Below are positions 7,872 through 14,993 of a stretch of DNA of 24,987 nucleotides, piece after piece. The translations under genes and the position numbers were made by a program. This stretch comes from an uncultured Lachnospiraceae bacterium (GTDB lineage Bacteria > Bacillota > Clostridia > Lachnospirales > Lachnospiraceae), in the NCBI GenBank assembly GCA_934293575.1, contig CAKQYU010000017.1:1-24987 (forward strand). Direction: 5' to 3'. Numbering within the stretch: position 1 is the stretch's first letter; the number at the start of each line of letters is the position of its first letter. Below the pieces are notes generated by a model that worked only from the letters and a program-made list of their open reading frames with translations, did not search any database and was not told the DNA's origin.

Positions 7872-7880
7872 TTTATATCA
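7872..7880 (-). promoter_or_regulatory. Extended -10 promoter for the leader-RT-cca unit
   Basis: The minus strand reads TGATATAAA: TATAAA at 7872-7877 preceded by TG in the extended -10 position. No good -35 hexamer is at 16-18 bp; a TTGAAA lies only 13 bp away. The predicted start is near 7865-7866. The rest of 7626-7920 is covered by the leader and hairpin entries. Confidence 0.45.
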
Positions 7881-7920
7881 CACTTATGAATTTCAAAAAG
7901 TATTGAAATCGTCCGATTCT

Positions 7921-8433
7921 CTACATATTATATAATCCATTGCCAACTCTTTCTTCCATATAAGAATATTCATTTGGAAGATACAGGAAATAATCCTGCA
8001 ATTGAATTCCCGCCACCTTGCAATTATCTATAATCTGACGATTGCAAAGACGATTATACTCGCTGTAATCCATCCAGGCGCGAATGAACATCACCGGCTG
8101 TTCATCCCTGTAAATGACATAAGAAATTGCACTTGGCTTACGGCATCCCGGCTGCAATGTATATAACTGACATCCCCGCTCCGCACTCACGTCATCCACT
8201 GAGACATTGGTACGAACGGAAGTAATTCCTGCATTTTCAAGAATCTGACGAAGCTTTTCATCAAATGAACGATTATCGATTTCTTCTCTGGTGTTATCTT
8301 TCATGCTTCGCATTGCATTTCCAATTTCGTTATCACCGTTCATAACTTCCGATACTTTACCGGATACTGCATCACTTACCGCATCTCCCAATACCTGTGC
8401 GCCCCTGCTTAGTAACTTATCAAATAATCCCAT
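7921..8433 (-). CDS. Uncharacterised 170-aa protein downstream of proS
   Basis: I do not recognise this family. Residues 1-32 (GLFDKLLSRGAQVLGDAV...) look like a small-residue-rich amphipathic helix. About 33-60 is polar and charged. Residues 60-165 form an alpha/beta-looking domain with an Asp/Glu pattern (SFDEKLRQIL, VIYRDEQPVMFIRAW, YLPNEYSYMEERV) and three or four Cys. No signal peptide or membrane helix of normal length is seen. AAAGGGG stands 7 nt before the ATG and proS ends only 18 bp upstream, so the two are almost certainly co-transcribed. A nuclease-like or scaffold role would be a guess. The coding call itself is firm because of the ribosome binding site, the length and the lack of a competing frame. 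Confidence 0.75.
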   Translation of the reverse strand: MGLFDKLLSRGAQVLGDAVSDAVSGKVSEVMNGDNEIGNAMRSMKDNTREEIDNRSFDEKLRQILENAGITSVRTNVSVDDVSAERGCQLYTLQPGCRKPSAISYVIYRDEQPVMFIRAWMDYSEYNRLCNRQIIDNCKVAGIQLQDYFLYLPNEYSYMEERVGNGLYNM

Positions 8434-8451
8434 ATCCGTTCCCCTTTCACA

Positions 8452-9885
8452 TTAATATGCTCTTCCAAAATATACCATCTTCTTTGCAGGCTTGCCACAA
8501 TGTACACAAACATCGGAAAGTGTTTCCTGAGCAAACGGCATACATCTTGTAGAAGCACCGGTTTCATCCTTAATTGCTTCCTCACATGCAGTTTCTCCAC
8601 ACCACATAGCTTTTACAAATCCCTGCTTATGTTCAATAATATCTGTAAATTCATCCCATGATGTAGCGGTATGTGTATTTTCTTCTCTGTGTTTCAATGC
8701 CTTCTGATACATATCCTTCTGGATGTTTTCCAATAACTCTCCAACCTTTGATTCAATTTCATCTAATGAAACTTCCATCTTTTCACCGGTATCACGACGA
8801 ACCAGCATTGCCTTGTTTGCCTCAATATCCCTTGGTCCAATCTCTACACGGATTGGAATTCCACGCATTTCCTGCTCTGCAAATTTCCAACCCGGATTCT
8901 TATCGGAGTCATCCACCTTAACACGATAAGCTGAAAGTTTTTCCTTTAATTCGGCTGCCTTATCCAATACACCCGGTTTCTTCTGCATAACCGGTACAAT
9001 CATTACCTGAGTCGGAGCTACCTTTGGCGGCAGAACCAGACCGGAATTATCACCATGCACCATGATGATTGCACCAATCAAACGTGTCGTCACTCCCCAT
9101 GATGTCTGATGTACATACTCTAACTTATTATCCTTACTTGTATATTGAATACCAAAAGCTTTGGCAAAACCGTCTCCGAAATTATGACTGGTTCCGGACT
9201 GCAAAGCCTTTCCATCATGCATCAAGGCCTCGATGGTATAGGTTGCCTCTGCTCCGGCAAATTTTTCTTTCTCTGTCTTACGTCCCTTTACAACCGGAAT
9301 TGCCAGTACATTTTCACAGAAATCAGCATAAACATTTAACATCTGAATGGTTCTTTCCTCTGCTTCCTGTGCGGTTGCATGTGCCGTATGTCCTTCCTGC
9401 CATAAAAATTCTCTGGAACGTAGAAACGGTCTTGTTTCCTTTTCCCATCGTACAACCGAACACCACTGATTATATACTCTCGGCAAATCTCTGTACGACT
9501 GAATATCATCTTTATAAAAATCACAGAACAAAGTCTCAGAAGTCGGTCTGACACACATACGCTCCTGCAATTCACTCAATCCGCCATGTGTTACCCATGC
9601 AACTTCCGGTGCAAATCCTTCAACATGATCCTTTTCCTTTTGTAACAAACTTTCCGGAATAAAGATTGGAAGATATACATTCTCAACACCTGTTGCCTTA
9701 AATCTCTCATCTAATTGTTTCTGAATCAGCTCCCAGATTGCATATCCTGCCGGTTTTAAAACCATACAGCCTTTTACACTTGTATATGCAATCAAATCTG
9801 CCTTCAAACAGGTATCTGTGTACCATTGTGCAAAATCTTCATCCATGGATGTAATCTGTTCTACCATTTTCTTATCGTTTGCCAT
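8452..9885 (-). CDS. proS: Prolyl-tRNA synthetase, archaeal/eukaryote-like short type
   Basis: Charges tRNA-Pro with proline in the cytoplasm. Starting at the ATG at 9885, 6 nt after GGAGAC, it is 477 aa (MANDKKMVEQITSMDEDF...). The open frame extends 32 codons further upstream, but that part has no ribosome binding site and does not look like the family. Class II motifs are visible: RWEKETRPFLRSREFLWQEGHT (motif 2) and GVTTRLIGAIIMVHGD with GLVLPPKVAP (motif 3). There is no editing insertion, as expected for the short type. The C-terminal zinc-binding region has paired Cys (WCGETACEE ... CVHCGKPAKK) and the protein ends in Tyr, typical of this class. It follows the rluA-like gene by about 107 bp. 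Confidence 0.95.
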   Translation of the reverse strand: MANDKKMVEQITSMDEDFAQWYTDTCLKADLIAYTSVKGCMVLKPAGYAIWELIQKQLDERFKATGVENVYLPIFIPESLLQKEKDHVEGFAPEVAWVTHGGLSELQERMCVRPTSETLFCDFYKDDIQSYRDLPRVYNQWCSVVRWEKETRPFLRSREFLWQEGHTAHATAQEAEERTIQMLNVYADFCENVLAIPVVKGRKTEKEKFAGAEATYTIEALMHDGKALQSGTSHNFGDGFAKAFGIQYTSKDNKLEYVHQTSWGVTTRLIGAIIMVHGDNSGLVLPPKVAPTQVMIVPVMQKKPGVLDKAAELKEKLSAYRVKVDDSDKNPGWKFAEQEMRGIPIRVEIGPRDIEANKAMLVRRDTGEKMEVSLDEIESKVGELLENIQKDMYQKALKHREENTHTATSWDEFTDIIEHKQGFVKAMWCGETACEEAIKDETGASTRCMPFAQETLSDVCVHCGKPAKKMVYFGRAY

Positions 9886-9992
9886 TGTTTGTCTCCATTC
9901 TTTATGTTCATAAAATATATCGTATTTACCGTACCCCTCATTATATCTGTCTTTTCCTATATTTGCAAGACAAAGCATCATATTAACTGCAG

Positions 9993-10694
9993 TTAAAATT
10001 CATCTAATTCAATCACATCAAATGCATCCCCTTCCGGTTCGCATTTAAACACCATATGCTCTCCGGTTACCGGATGCGTAAATTCCAGTCTGGTTGCAAA
10101 CAAAGCAATCTGTTTATATGCTTTCTTTACCTTCTGAAACATTGGATTATACTTCGTATCTCCATAGATACCCGCTCCACGACTTGCCAGCTGTACCCGT
10201 ATCTGATGGTGTCTTCCTGTCTTTAACTCAATCAGCAAATAGGATAAAATCCCCTTATCCGTTTCAAACACATCCAATACTTCATATTGTAAAGCCGCAT
10301 ATTTTGCACCCTTTGTTCCCTTCTTTACAACCTTCGTTGTATTGGTTTTTCCATCCTTTAACAAATAATCTTTCAACAGACCCATATCATCCGGCATCTG
10401 TCCGGTTACAACCGCCTGATAAAATTTGGTCATAGCACCGTCTTGTACCTCATCCGATAATTTAGCTGCCGCCTCCTTGTTTTTGGCAAACACCATAATT
10501 CCGCCAACCGGACGATCCAATCTGTGAATCATTGCCAGATATGGTTCTTCCTCCAGTTCTTCTTTTTCATATATATAATTTTTCAGATAAGATAACACAT
10601 CAATGTCGCGGCTCTTATCACTTTGAACCGGCATCCCATAAGGTTTCACGCAAACTATAATATCCTTATCCTCAAATAATATTTCTATCTTCAT
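9993..10694 (-). CDS. RluA-family pseudouridine synthase
   Basis: Converts uridine to pseudouridine in rRNA or tRNA. 233 aa without an N-terminal S4 domain, so nearer the short RluA/TruC-like members than RluD. The catalytic motif is HRLDRPVGGIMVFAKN with Asp60; KPYGMPVQ near 17-24 and RHHQIRVQLASRGAGIYGDTKYN near 165-190 are the other family blocks. GGTGG stands 6 nt before the ATG. The gene lies 57 bp after the response regulator and leads into proS. The exact RNA target cannot be told from sequence. Confidence 0.9.
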   Translation of the reverse strand: MKIEILFEDKDIIVCVKPYGMPVQSDKSRDIDVLSYLKNYIYEKEELEEEPYLAMIHRLDRPVGGIMVFAKNKEAAAKLSDEVQDGAMTKFYQAVVTGQMPDDMGLLKDYLLKDGKTNTTKVVKKGTKGAKYAALQYEVLDVFETDKGILSYLLIELKTGRHHQIRVQLASRGAGIYGDTKYNPMFQKVKKAYKQIALFATRLEFTHPVTGEHMVFKCEPEGDAFDVIELDEF

Positions 10695-10726
10695 CTTTCA
10701 TCCACCTGTCTTATCTTTTTCCAATA

Positions 10727-10755
10727 ATGCTAATATGATTTTTTTATTCTGTCAA
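10727..10755 (-). promoter_or_regulatory. Candidate promoter for the rluA-like/proS unit
   Basis: A TTGACA (10750-10755) overlaps the stop of the response regulator gene. After a 17-bp spacer comes TAGCAT (10727-10732), a 4/6 match to the -10. The start would fall about 25-30 nt before the pseudouridine synthase ATG. Confidence 0.4.
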
Positions 10756-11444
10756 TCCATATTCACACCGACAAATCGATATCCGATTCCCCATACCGTT
10801 TCTACATACTGTGGATTTTCAATGTCTGTTTCTATTTTTTCCCTTATTCTTTTTATATAAACCGCCACCGCATTATTATAATTTTCCAAAAAATTTTCCG
10901 TTTTCCAGATGACACGGTAAATTTCTTCCTTTGTCACAACCCTGTTTTGATGTTGTGCAAGATATAACAAAATATCAAACTCCTTCAACCGCAACGGAAT
11001 CAATTCATTTTTTATATACACCTTTCTTGCAAATGCATTGATTACCATATCCCGTACCTTTATCACTCCAAAGGACTGTGTCAGCCGCATATAGCAGTCA
11101 ATATGCGCCCGTATCCGTGCCATCAATTCCGTCTGCAAATAGGGACGAACCAGATAATCATCCGCACCGGACCGAAACATCTTTACCTTTTCCCATTCCT
11201 CCCCATAATCGGCTAAAATCAATATCGGTTTATCCGTTATTCCTCTCAGTTTTTGGCATACTTCCATATGCGGTTCAACCTGACTGCATTCCAGCAAAAT
11301 TGCCGAAGCAAGCTGTATTTTGATACCGATAGATTCGGACTTTGCAAGTTTTTCCTCCATTACCTCGTATCCACCAAGTTCCAGATAATCCTTTACCTGA
11401 CCATCCCAATTTTTTTCTCCATGCAACAACAATATCCTTGCCAT
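10752..11444 (-). CDS. Atypical OmpR/PhoB-type response regulator
   Basis: 230 aa: receiver-like domain at about 1-115, OmpR winged-helix DNA-binding domain at about 125-226 (LRLKEFDILLYLAQHQNRVVTKEEIYRVIW, then YVETVWGIGYRFVG). The receiver has lost the phosphorylation chemistry. The N-terminal acidic pair is His8-Gly9, the acceptor Asp position is Glu52 (AILLECSQ), the conserved Thr is Ala78 and the conserved Lys is Arg100 (YLVRPY). No histidine kinase gene is adjacent. It probably acts as a DNA-binding regulator independent of phosphorylation, with Glu52 as a natural mimic of the active state. TAGGAGGATGTT before the ATG gives a strong ribosome binding site. Confidence 0.85.
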   Translation of the reverse strand: MARILLLHGEKNWDGQVKDYLELGGYEVMEEKLAKSESIGIKIQLASAILLECSQVEPHMEVCQKLRGITDKPILILADYGEEWEKVKMFRSGADDYLVRPYLQTELMARIRAHIDCYMRLTQSFGVIKVRDMVINAFARKVYIKNELIPLRLKEFDILLYLAQHQNRVVTKEEIYRVIWKTENFLENYNNAVAVYIKRIREKIETDIENPQYVETVWGIGYRFVGVNMD

Positions 11445-11499
11445 AACATCCTCCTAACCTTGTCCTTTGTATTTCATACATCAAAATGACCAATAAAAA

Positions 11500-11527
11500 A
11501 GTGCTATCATTTTTCAATGATAACACT
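11500..11527 (-). terminator. Intrinsic terminator after murA
   Basis: On the minus strand AGTGTTATCATT pairs along its whole 12-nt length with AATGATAGCACT (one G-U pair) around a GAAA tetraloop, followed by TTTTTTATT. A small TTGATAC/GTATCAA inverted repeat (11558-11577) lies between the murA stop and this stem. Confidence 0.9.
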
Positions 11528-11582
11528 CTCATAAAACCCATGTAAAACTCCCTGTACTTGATACATTATCGTATCAATGGAA

Positions 11583-12884
11583 TTACACTGCTTTTAATTT
11601 AAATTTCTGGATGTCCTTATCGGTTTCAACAACTGCAATCTGTCCACCGAGGTTTCGGATTTTTTCATCAAAATCTTCGTATCCACGCAGGATATATTTA
11701 ATATCGTCTACCGTGGTATATCCTTCCGCTGCAAGTCCCGCAATAACCAAAGCCGCTCCGGCACGCAAATCCGGTGCAACTACCTTTGCACCCTTGTAGC
11801 CTTCCACACCATCAATAATTGCTGTATTTCCTTCTACTTTAATCTGTCCTCCCATGCGGAATAACTCATCTACATATTTGAACCGGTTTTCAAAAATACT
11901 CTCTGTTATAATTGATGTTCCGTCTGACAAAGCGAGAATAACTGCCATCTGAGGCTGCATATCCGTCGGAAATCCCGGATAAGGTAAGGTCTTAATATTA
12001 GTTGGACGCAATCTATGGTTGCTGACAACACGAACTGCGTCATCATATTCCATAACCACCGCACCAATCTCTTTTAACTTGGAAGAAATCGCCTCTAAAT
12101 GCTTTGGAATTACATTCTTGATTGTAATATCTCCCTTTGTCGCTGCAGCTGCAACCATAAAGGTTCCGGCTTCTATCTGATCCGGAATAATCGAATATTC
12201 GGTTCCCTTTAATTTCTCTACTCCGCTGATTCGAATAACATCTGTACCGGCACCCTTGATATTGGCTCCCATACTATTCAAAAAACTTGCCACATCAACA
12301 ATATGCGGCTCCTTTGCTGCATTCTCGATAACTGTCTTACCTTTTGCAAGTGTTGCCGCCATCATAACGTTAATGGTCGCACCAACGGAAACCTGATCCA
12401 TATAAATATGGCTTCCAACCAGTTCCTTTGCCTCTGTGTGAATCATACTGTCATAAATATCCACTTTCGCACCCAAAGCTTCAAATCCCTTGATATGTAA
12501 GTCAATCGGACGACTGCCGATTGCACATCCACCCGGAAGTGCTACACTGGATTTTTTATATTTGCCAAGCATAGCGCCCAGCAAATAATATGATGCACGA
12601 ATCTTTCTGATAAATTCATCATCTACACAATTGTCCGCAAGCGGATTAATTGTTCCTCCGCAAATTCTTACCGTATGTTCATCTATATAATTGACTCTTG
12701 CACCAATTCCCTGAATTGCTTGCAAGAGAACTCTTGTATCCCTGACATTTGGAACATTTTCAATTACAACTTCTTCATCTGTCATAATTGCCGCAGCCAA
12801 AATACCCAATGCTGCATTCTTTGCTCCTGCAATGGAAACCTCTCCAACCAACGGATTTCCACCCTTTATAATATACTGCTCCAT
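11583..12884 (-). CDS. murA: UDP-N-acetylglucosamine 1-carboxyvinyltransferase
   Basis: Transfers enolpyruvate from PEP to UDP-GlcNAc, the first committed step of peptidoglycan synthesis, in the cytoplasm. With the ATG at 12884 it is 433 aa and starts MEQYIIKGGNPLVGEV, as the family does. AAGAGGTGG lies 4 nt upstream. The frame is open for 17 more codons, but that part lies in the leader hairpin and has no family similarity. Active-site features: Lys22-Asn23 in AGAKNAALG, and the PEP-attacking Cys120 in LPGGCAIGSRP (equivalent to Cys115 of E. coli, so the fosfomycin-sensitive form is expected). Single-gene transcription unit with its own promoter and terminator. Whether this is MurA1 or the second Firmicutes paralogue cannot be decided here. 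Confidence 0.95.
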   Translation of the reverse strand: MEQYIIKGGNPLVGEVSIAGAKNAALGILAAAIMTDEEVVIENVPNVRDTRVLLQAIQGIGARVNYIDEHTVRICGGTINPLADNCVDDEFIRKIRASYYLLGAMLGKYKKSSVALPGGCAIGSRPIDLHIKGFEALGAKVDIYDSMIHTEAKELVGSHIYMDQVSVGATINVMMAATLAKGKTVIENAAKEPHIVDVASFLNSMGANIKGAGTDVIRISGVEKLKGTEYSIIPDQIEAGTFMVAAAATKGDITIKNVIPKHLEAISSKLKEIGAVVMEYDDAVRVVSNHRLRPTNIKTLPYPGFPTDMQPQMAVILALSDGTSIITESIFENRFKYVDELFRMGGQIKVEGNTAIIDGVEGYKGAKVVAPDLRAGAALVIAGLAAEGYTTVDDIKYILRGYEDFDEKIRNLGGQIAVVETDKDIQKFKLKAV

Positions 12885-12914
12885 ATTCCACCTCTTAATA
12901 GGTAATCTAACCTC

Positions 12915-12954
12915 CCGGTATAACCGCATCATCAATCAAAACTATATATACCGG
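12915..12954 (-). promoter_or_regulatory. Inverted repeat in the murA 5' leader
   Basis: CCGGTATA (12915-12922) and TATACCGG (12947-12954) are perfect 8-bp arms with a 24-nt loop in the untranslated leader, starting a few nt after the predicted transcription start. It may stabilise the mRNA or bind a factor. No U-run follows. Confidence 0.4.
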
Positions 12955-12968
12955 ACATAATCGTTATA

Positions 12969-12996
12969 ATTATAGCACGAAAGTAGGATTTGTAAA
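12969..12996 (-). promoter_or_regulatory. murA promoter
   Basis: TTTACA (12991-12996), a 16-bp spacer, then TATAAT (12969-12974) preceded by TGC, giving a consensus extended -10. The predicted start near 12962 leaves a leader of about 78 nt. A 7-bp inverted repeat, ATGAATT/AATTCAT (13004-13024), sits just upstream of the -35 and could be an operator or the 3' end hairpin of the pyr transcript. Confidence 0.8.
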
Positions 12997-13048
12997 CTAT
13001 TTTATGAATTCTGTGTAAATTCATGTAATGATTTTGTAACATATCTCA

Positions 13049-13486
13049 CTACCATTTAATCTGTTCACCCTGTTTTTCCGCTTCACAATACGCGCAACGA
13101 TAGGTTCTTTTTTCCGGATCTGTTAATTTAAAAATCTGCTTGATTCCCTGCTCCGTTGTTGTAATACAACGTGGATTTTTACATTTTACAATGTTGACAA
13201 TCTGCTTTGGCAATCCTACCTTTTTCTTTTCCACTCTTTCGCCATCTTTGATAATATTAATTGTAATATCCGGATCCACATAACCTAAGATATCCAAATC
13301 GATATCATAATCCGGATGATCTATCTTTAGAATATCCTTCTTCCCCATCCGGTTGCTTTTTACATTTTTGATGATTGCTACAGAGCAATCCAATTTATCC
13401 AATCCCAGATATTTATATACCAGCATTGCCTTGCCGGCCGTTATATGGTCTAATACGATTCCATTATGAATTCCATCAATATTCAT
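13049..13486 (-). CDS. pyrI: Aspartate carbamoyltransferase regulatory subunit
   Basis: 145 aa. Binds nucleotides and pairs with PyrB to form the allosteric ATCase holoenzyme of pyrimidine synthesis. N-terminal nucleotide-binding part: MNIDGIHNGIVLDHITAGKA. The zinc domain has four Cys in the family spacing, CKNPRC then CAYC (about 108, 113, 134, 137). AGGAGG stands 7 nt before the ATG. It follows pyrB by 17 bp. The paired pyrBI arrangement implies CTP/ATP regulation of the enzyme. Confidence 0.95.
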   Translation of the reverse strand: MNIDGIHNGIVLDHITAGKAMLVYKYLGLDKLDCSVAIIKNVKSNRMGKKDILKIDHPDYDIDLDILGYVDPDITINIIKDGERVEKKKVGLPKQIVNIVKCKNPRCITTTEQGIKQIFKLTDPEKRTYRCAYCEAEKQGEQIKW

Positions 13487-13503
13487 GACGCATCCTCCTA
13501 AAA

Positions 13504-14427
13504 TTATTCTGGTTTTTCAATTCCCAATAAAGTCATAATCAATGCCATACGGACATATTTTCCATTCAATGCCTGTCGGAAATATGCAGCACGGTTATCA
13601 TCATCTACCTCAACCGCAATCTCATTTACACGAGGCAGCGGATGTAAAATCCGAAGACTGTTTTTTGCCTTTTTTAACTTTGGCACATCCAAAATATAAG
13701 TATCCTTTAAACGAATATAATCCGCTTCATTAAAGAAACGTTCCTTCTGTACTCTGGTCATATATAAAATATCCAATTGGTCTATCACTTCATCTATGGT
13801 ACGAACCTGTTCAAACGGAATATGCTTCTGGTCAAATACCTCTTCCTTTATATACGCCGGTATTTCCAATTCCTCCGGCGAAATCATAATAAACCGGATG
13901 TTCTTATAACGGGATAATGCTTTAATCAATGAATGAACCGTTCTGCCGAATTTCAAATCTCCGCAAAAGCCAATCGTAAAGTTTTCAAGAGAACCGGTTT
14001 CACGTCTTATTGTTAACAAATCCGTCAACGTCTGTGTCGGATGATTGTGTCCTCCATCTCCGGCATTAATAATCGGTGCATCAGATTTCATGGATGCAAG
14101 AAACGGAGCACCCTCTTTTGGATGTCGCATTGCAATGATATCTGCATAACAGGATACTACCTTTACAGTATCTGCCACACTTTCTCCCTTTGTGGAAGAA
14201 GATGAATCCGCAGAAGAAAAACCAAGCACATTACCACCTAATTCCATCATTGCAGCTTCAAAGCTCAATCTGGTTCTTGTACTTGGTTCGAAAAATAAAG
14301 TTGCTAATTTTTTACCTTCGCATACTTTACTGTATTTTGATTTATTTGCAATAATATCATCTGCCAAATCCAGCAAATTATCAATTTCCTCCACACTTAA
14401 ATCCATTGGATCAATTAAATGCCTCAT
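13504..14427 (-). CDS. pyrB: Aspartate carbamoyltransferase catalytic subunit
   Basis: Condenses carbamoyl phosphate with aspartate in de novo pyrimidine synthesis. With the ATG at 14427 (MRHLIDPMDLSVEEID) it is 307 aa, and GAGGAGA lies 6 nt upstream. A longer frame from 14448 has no ribosome binding site in place. Motifs: FFEPSTRTRLSFE (carbamoyl-phosphate site), SSSSTKGES loop, HPTQTLTDL, HPLPRVNEI (aspartate loop). Its start overlaps the end of the upstream membrane-protein gene by 17 nt, so translation is probably coupled; pyrI follows. Confidence 0.95.
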   Translation of the reverse strand: MRHLIDPMDLSVEEIDNLLDLADDIIANKSKYSKVCEGKKLATLFFEPSTRTRLSFEAAMMELGGNVLGFSSADSSSSTKGESVADTVKVVSCYADIIAMRHPKEGAPFLASMKSDAPIINAGDGGHNHPTQTLTDLLTIRRETGSLENFTIGFCGDLKFGRTVHSLIKALSRYKNIRFIMISPEELEIPAYIKEEVFDQKHIPFEQVRTIDEVIDQLDILYMTRVQKERFFNEADYIRLKDTYILDVPKLKKAKNSLRILHPLPRVNEIAVEVDDDNRAAYFRQALNGKYVRMALIMTLLGIEKPE

Positions 14428-14923
14428 GATTCGTCTCCTCTTCTTCATTTATCTTTTTTATAATATGATTGTCCTCAAAATAGGACTCAATCTCCATACG
14501 ACAAGTCTTATCACAGCGCAATACATAACATTTCTGATTGCTGTACACCAATACCTTGACAGTACTGATTTCATCATTGACAATCCGGTATTCCTTAATG
14601 TCATCCCATGCCAAAAATGTAGTTCCGATAAATACTCCCTGCGGAGCTATCCCGCTCTGCATACGGCTGTTTAATAATATCAAAAAAAGAAATACAACCA
14701 ATGCGGGTAAAAAACGATAACTGTGAAATGCCAGCATAACCGCAACCAAAATAATTCCAACATTCACATACACAATGTCCAACGGCTGTGTATGCCGCCC
14801 GTATCTGCTTGGAATATTGATTTCTTTTTGCTTATCTATCGTTGAAAATGCAATGAAAGACGCCATACCAAATCCCAAAAATAAAATAATGGCAATTGCA
14901 TTTAACACTACCTCTGTTTTCAT
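14411..14923 (-). CDS. Small membrane protein, DUF5673-like
   Basis: 170 aa. Three hydrophobic segments at about 6-26, 52-68 and 70-85 suggest an N-terminal membrane domain. A cytoplasmic C-terminal part follows, with GIAPQGVFIGTTFLAWDDIKEYRIV, a pattern seen in DUF5673-type and other PH-like membrane-associated domains. The last 30 residues are strongly acidic. GAGGAG lies 5 nt before the ATG. Its stop lies 17 nt inside pyrB, so the two are translated from one message; why a membrane protein precedes ATCase is unclear. The DUF assignment rests on memory of the pattern and is tentative. Confidence 0.6.
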   Translation of the reverse strand: MKTEVVLNAIAIILFLGFGMASFIAFSTIDKQKEINIPSRYGRHTQPLDIVYVNVGIILVAVMLAFHSYRFLPALVVFLFLILLNSRMQSGIAPQGVFIGTTFLAWDDIKEYRIVNDEISTVKVLVYSNQKCYVLRCDKTCRMEIESYFEDNHIIKKINEEEETNHEAFN

Positions 14924-14993
14924 TTGCGCTCCTCTATTCTATCACACCATCTGTACTTTTACAATTCCGATCCATCATTTACAGGATGATATA

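Noticed and set aside
7744..7935. 63-codon plus-strand frame opposite the RT leader
   Set aside because: TTG start with a poorly spaced ribosome binding site, and it overlaps the 3' end of the 170-aa protein gene; better explained by the leader RNA.
9886..9981. N-terminal extension of ProRS (32 codons)
   Set aside because: The ATG at 9885 has GGAGAC upstream and matches the family start; the extension has neither.
9886..9992. T-box upstream of proS
   Set aside because: Only about 107 bp lie between the pseudouridine synthase gene and proS, too short for a T-box, and no T-box core was seen.
11558..11577. TTGATAC/GTATCAA inverted repeat after murA as a terminator
   Set aside because: No U-run follows on either strand; the true terminator is the next stem at 11500-11527.
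14936..14964. TTGTAA-17-TAGAAT promoter for the pyr group
   Set aside because: The predicted start would fall inside the ribosome binding site of the first gene (14929-14934), leaving no usable leader.
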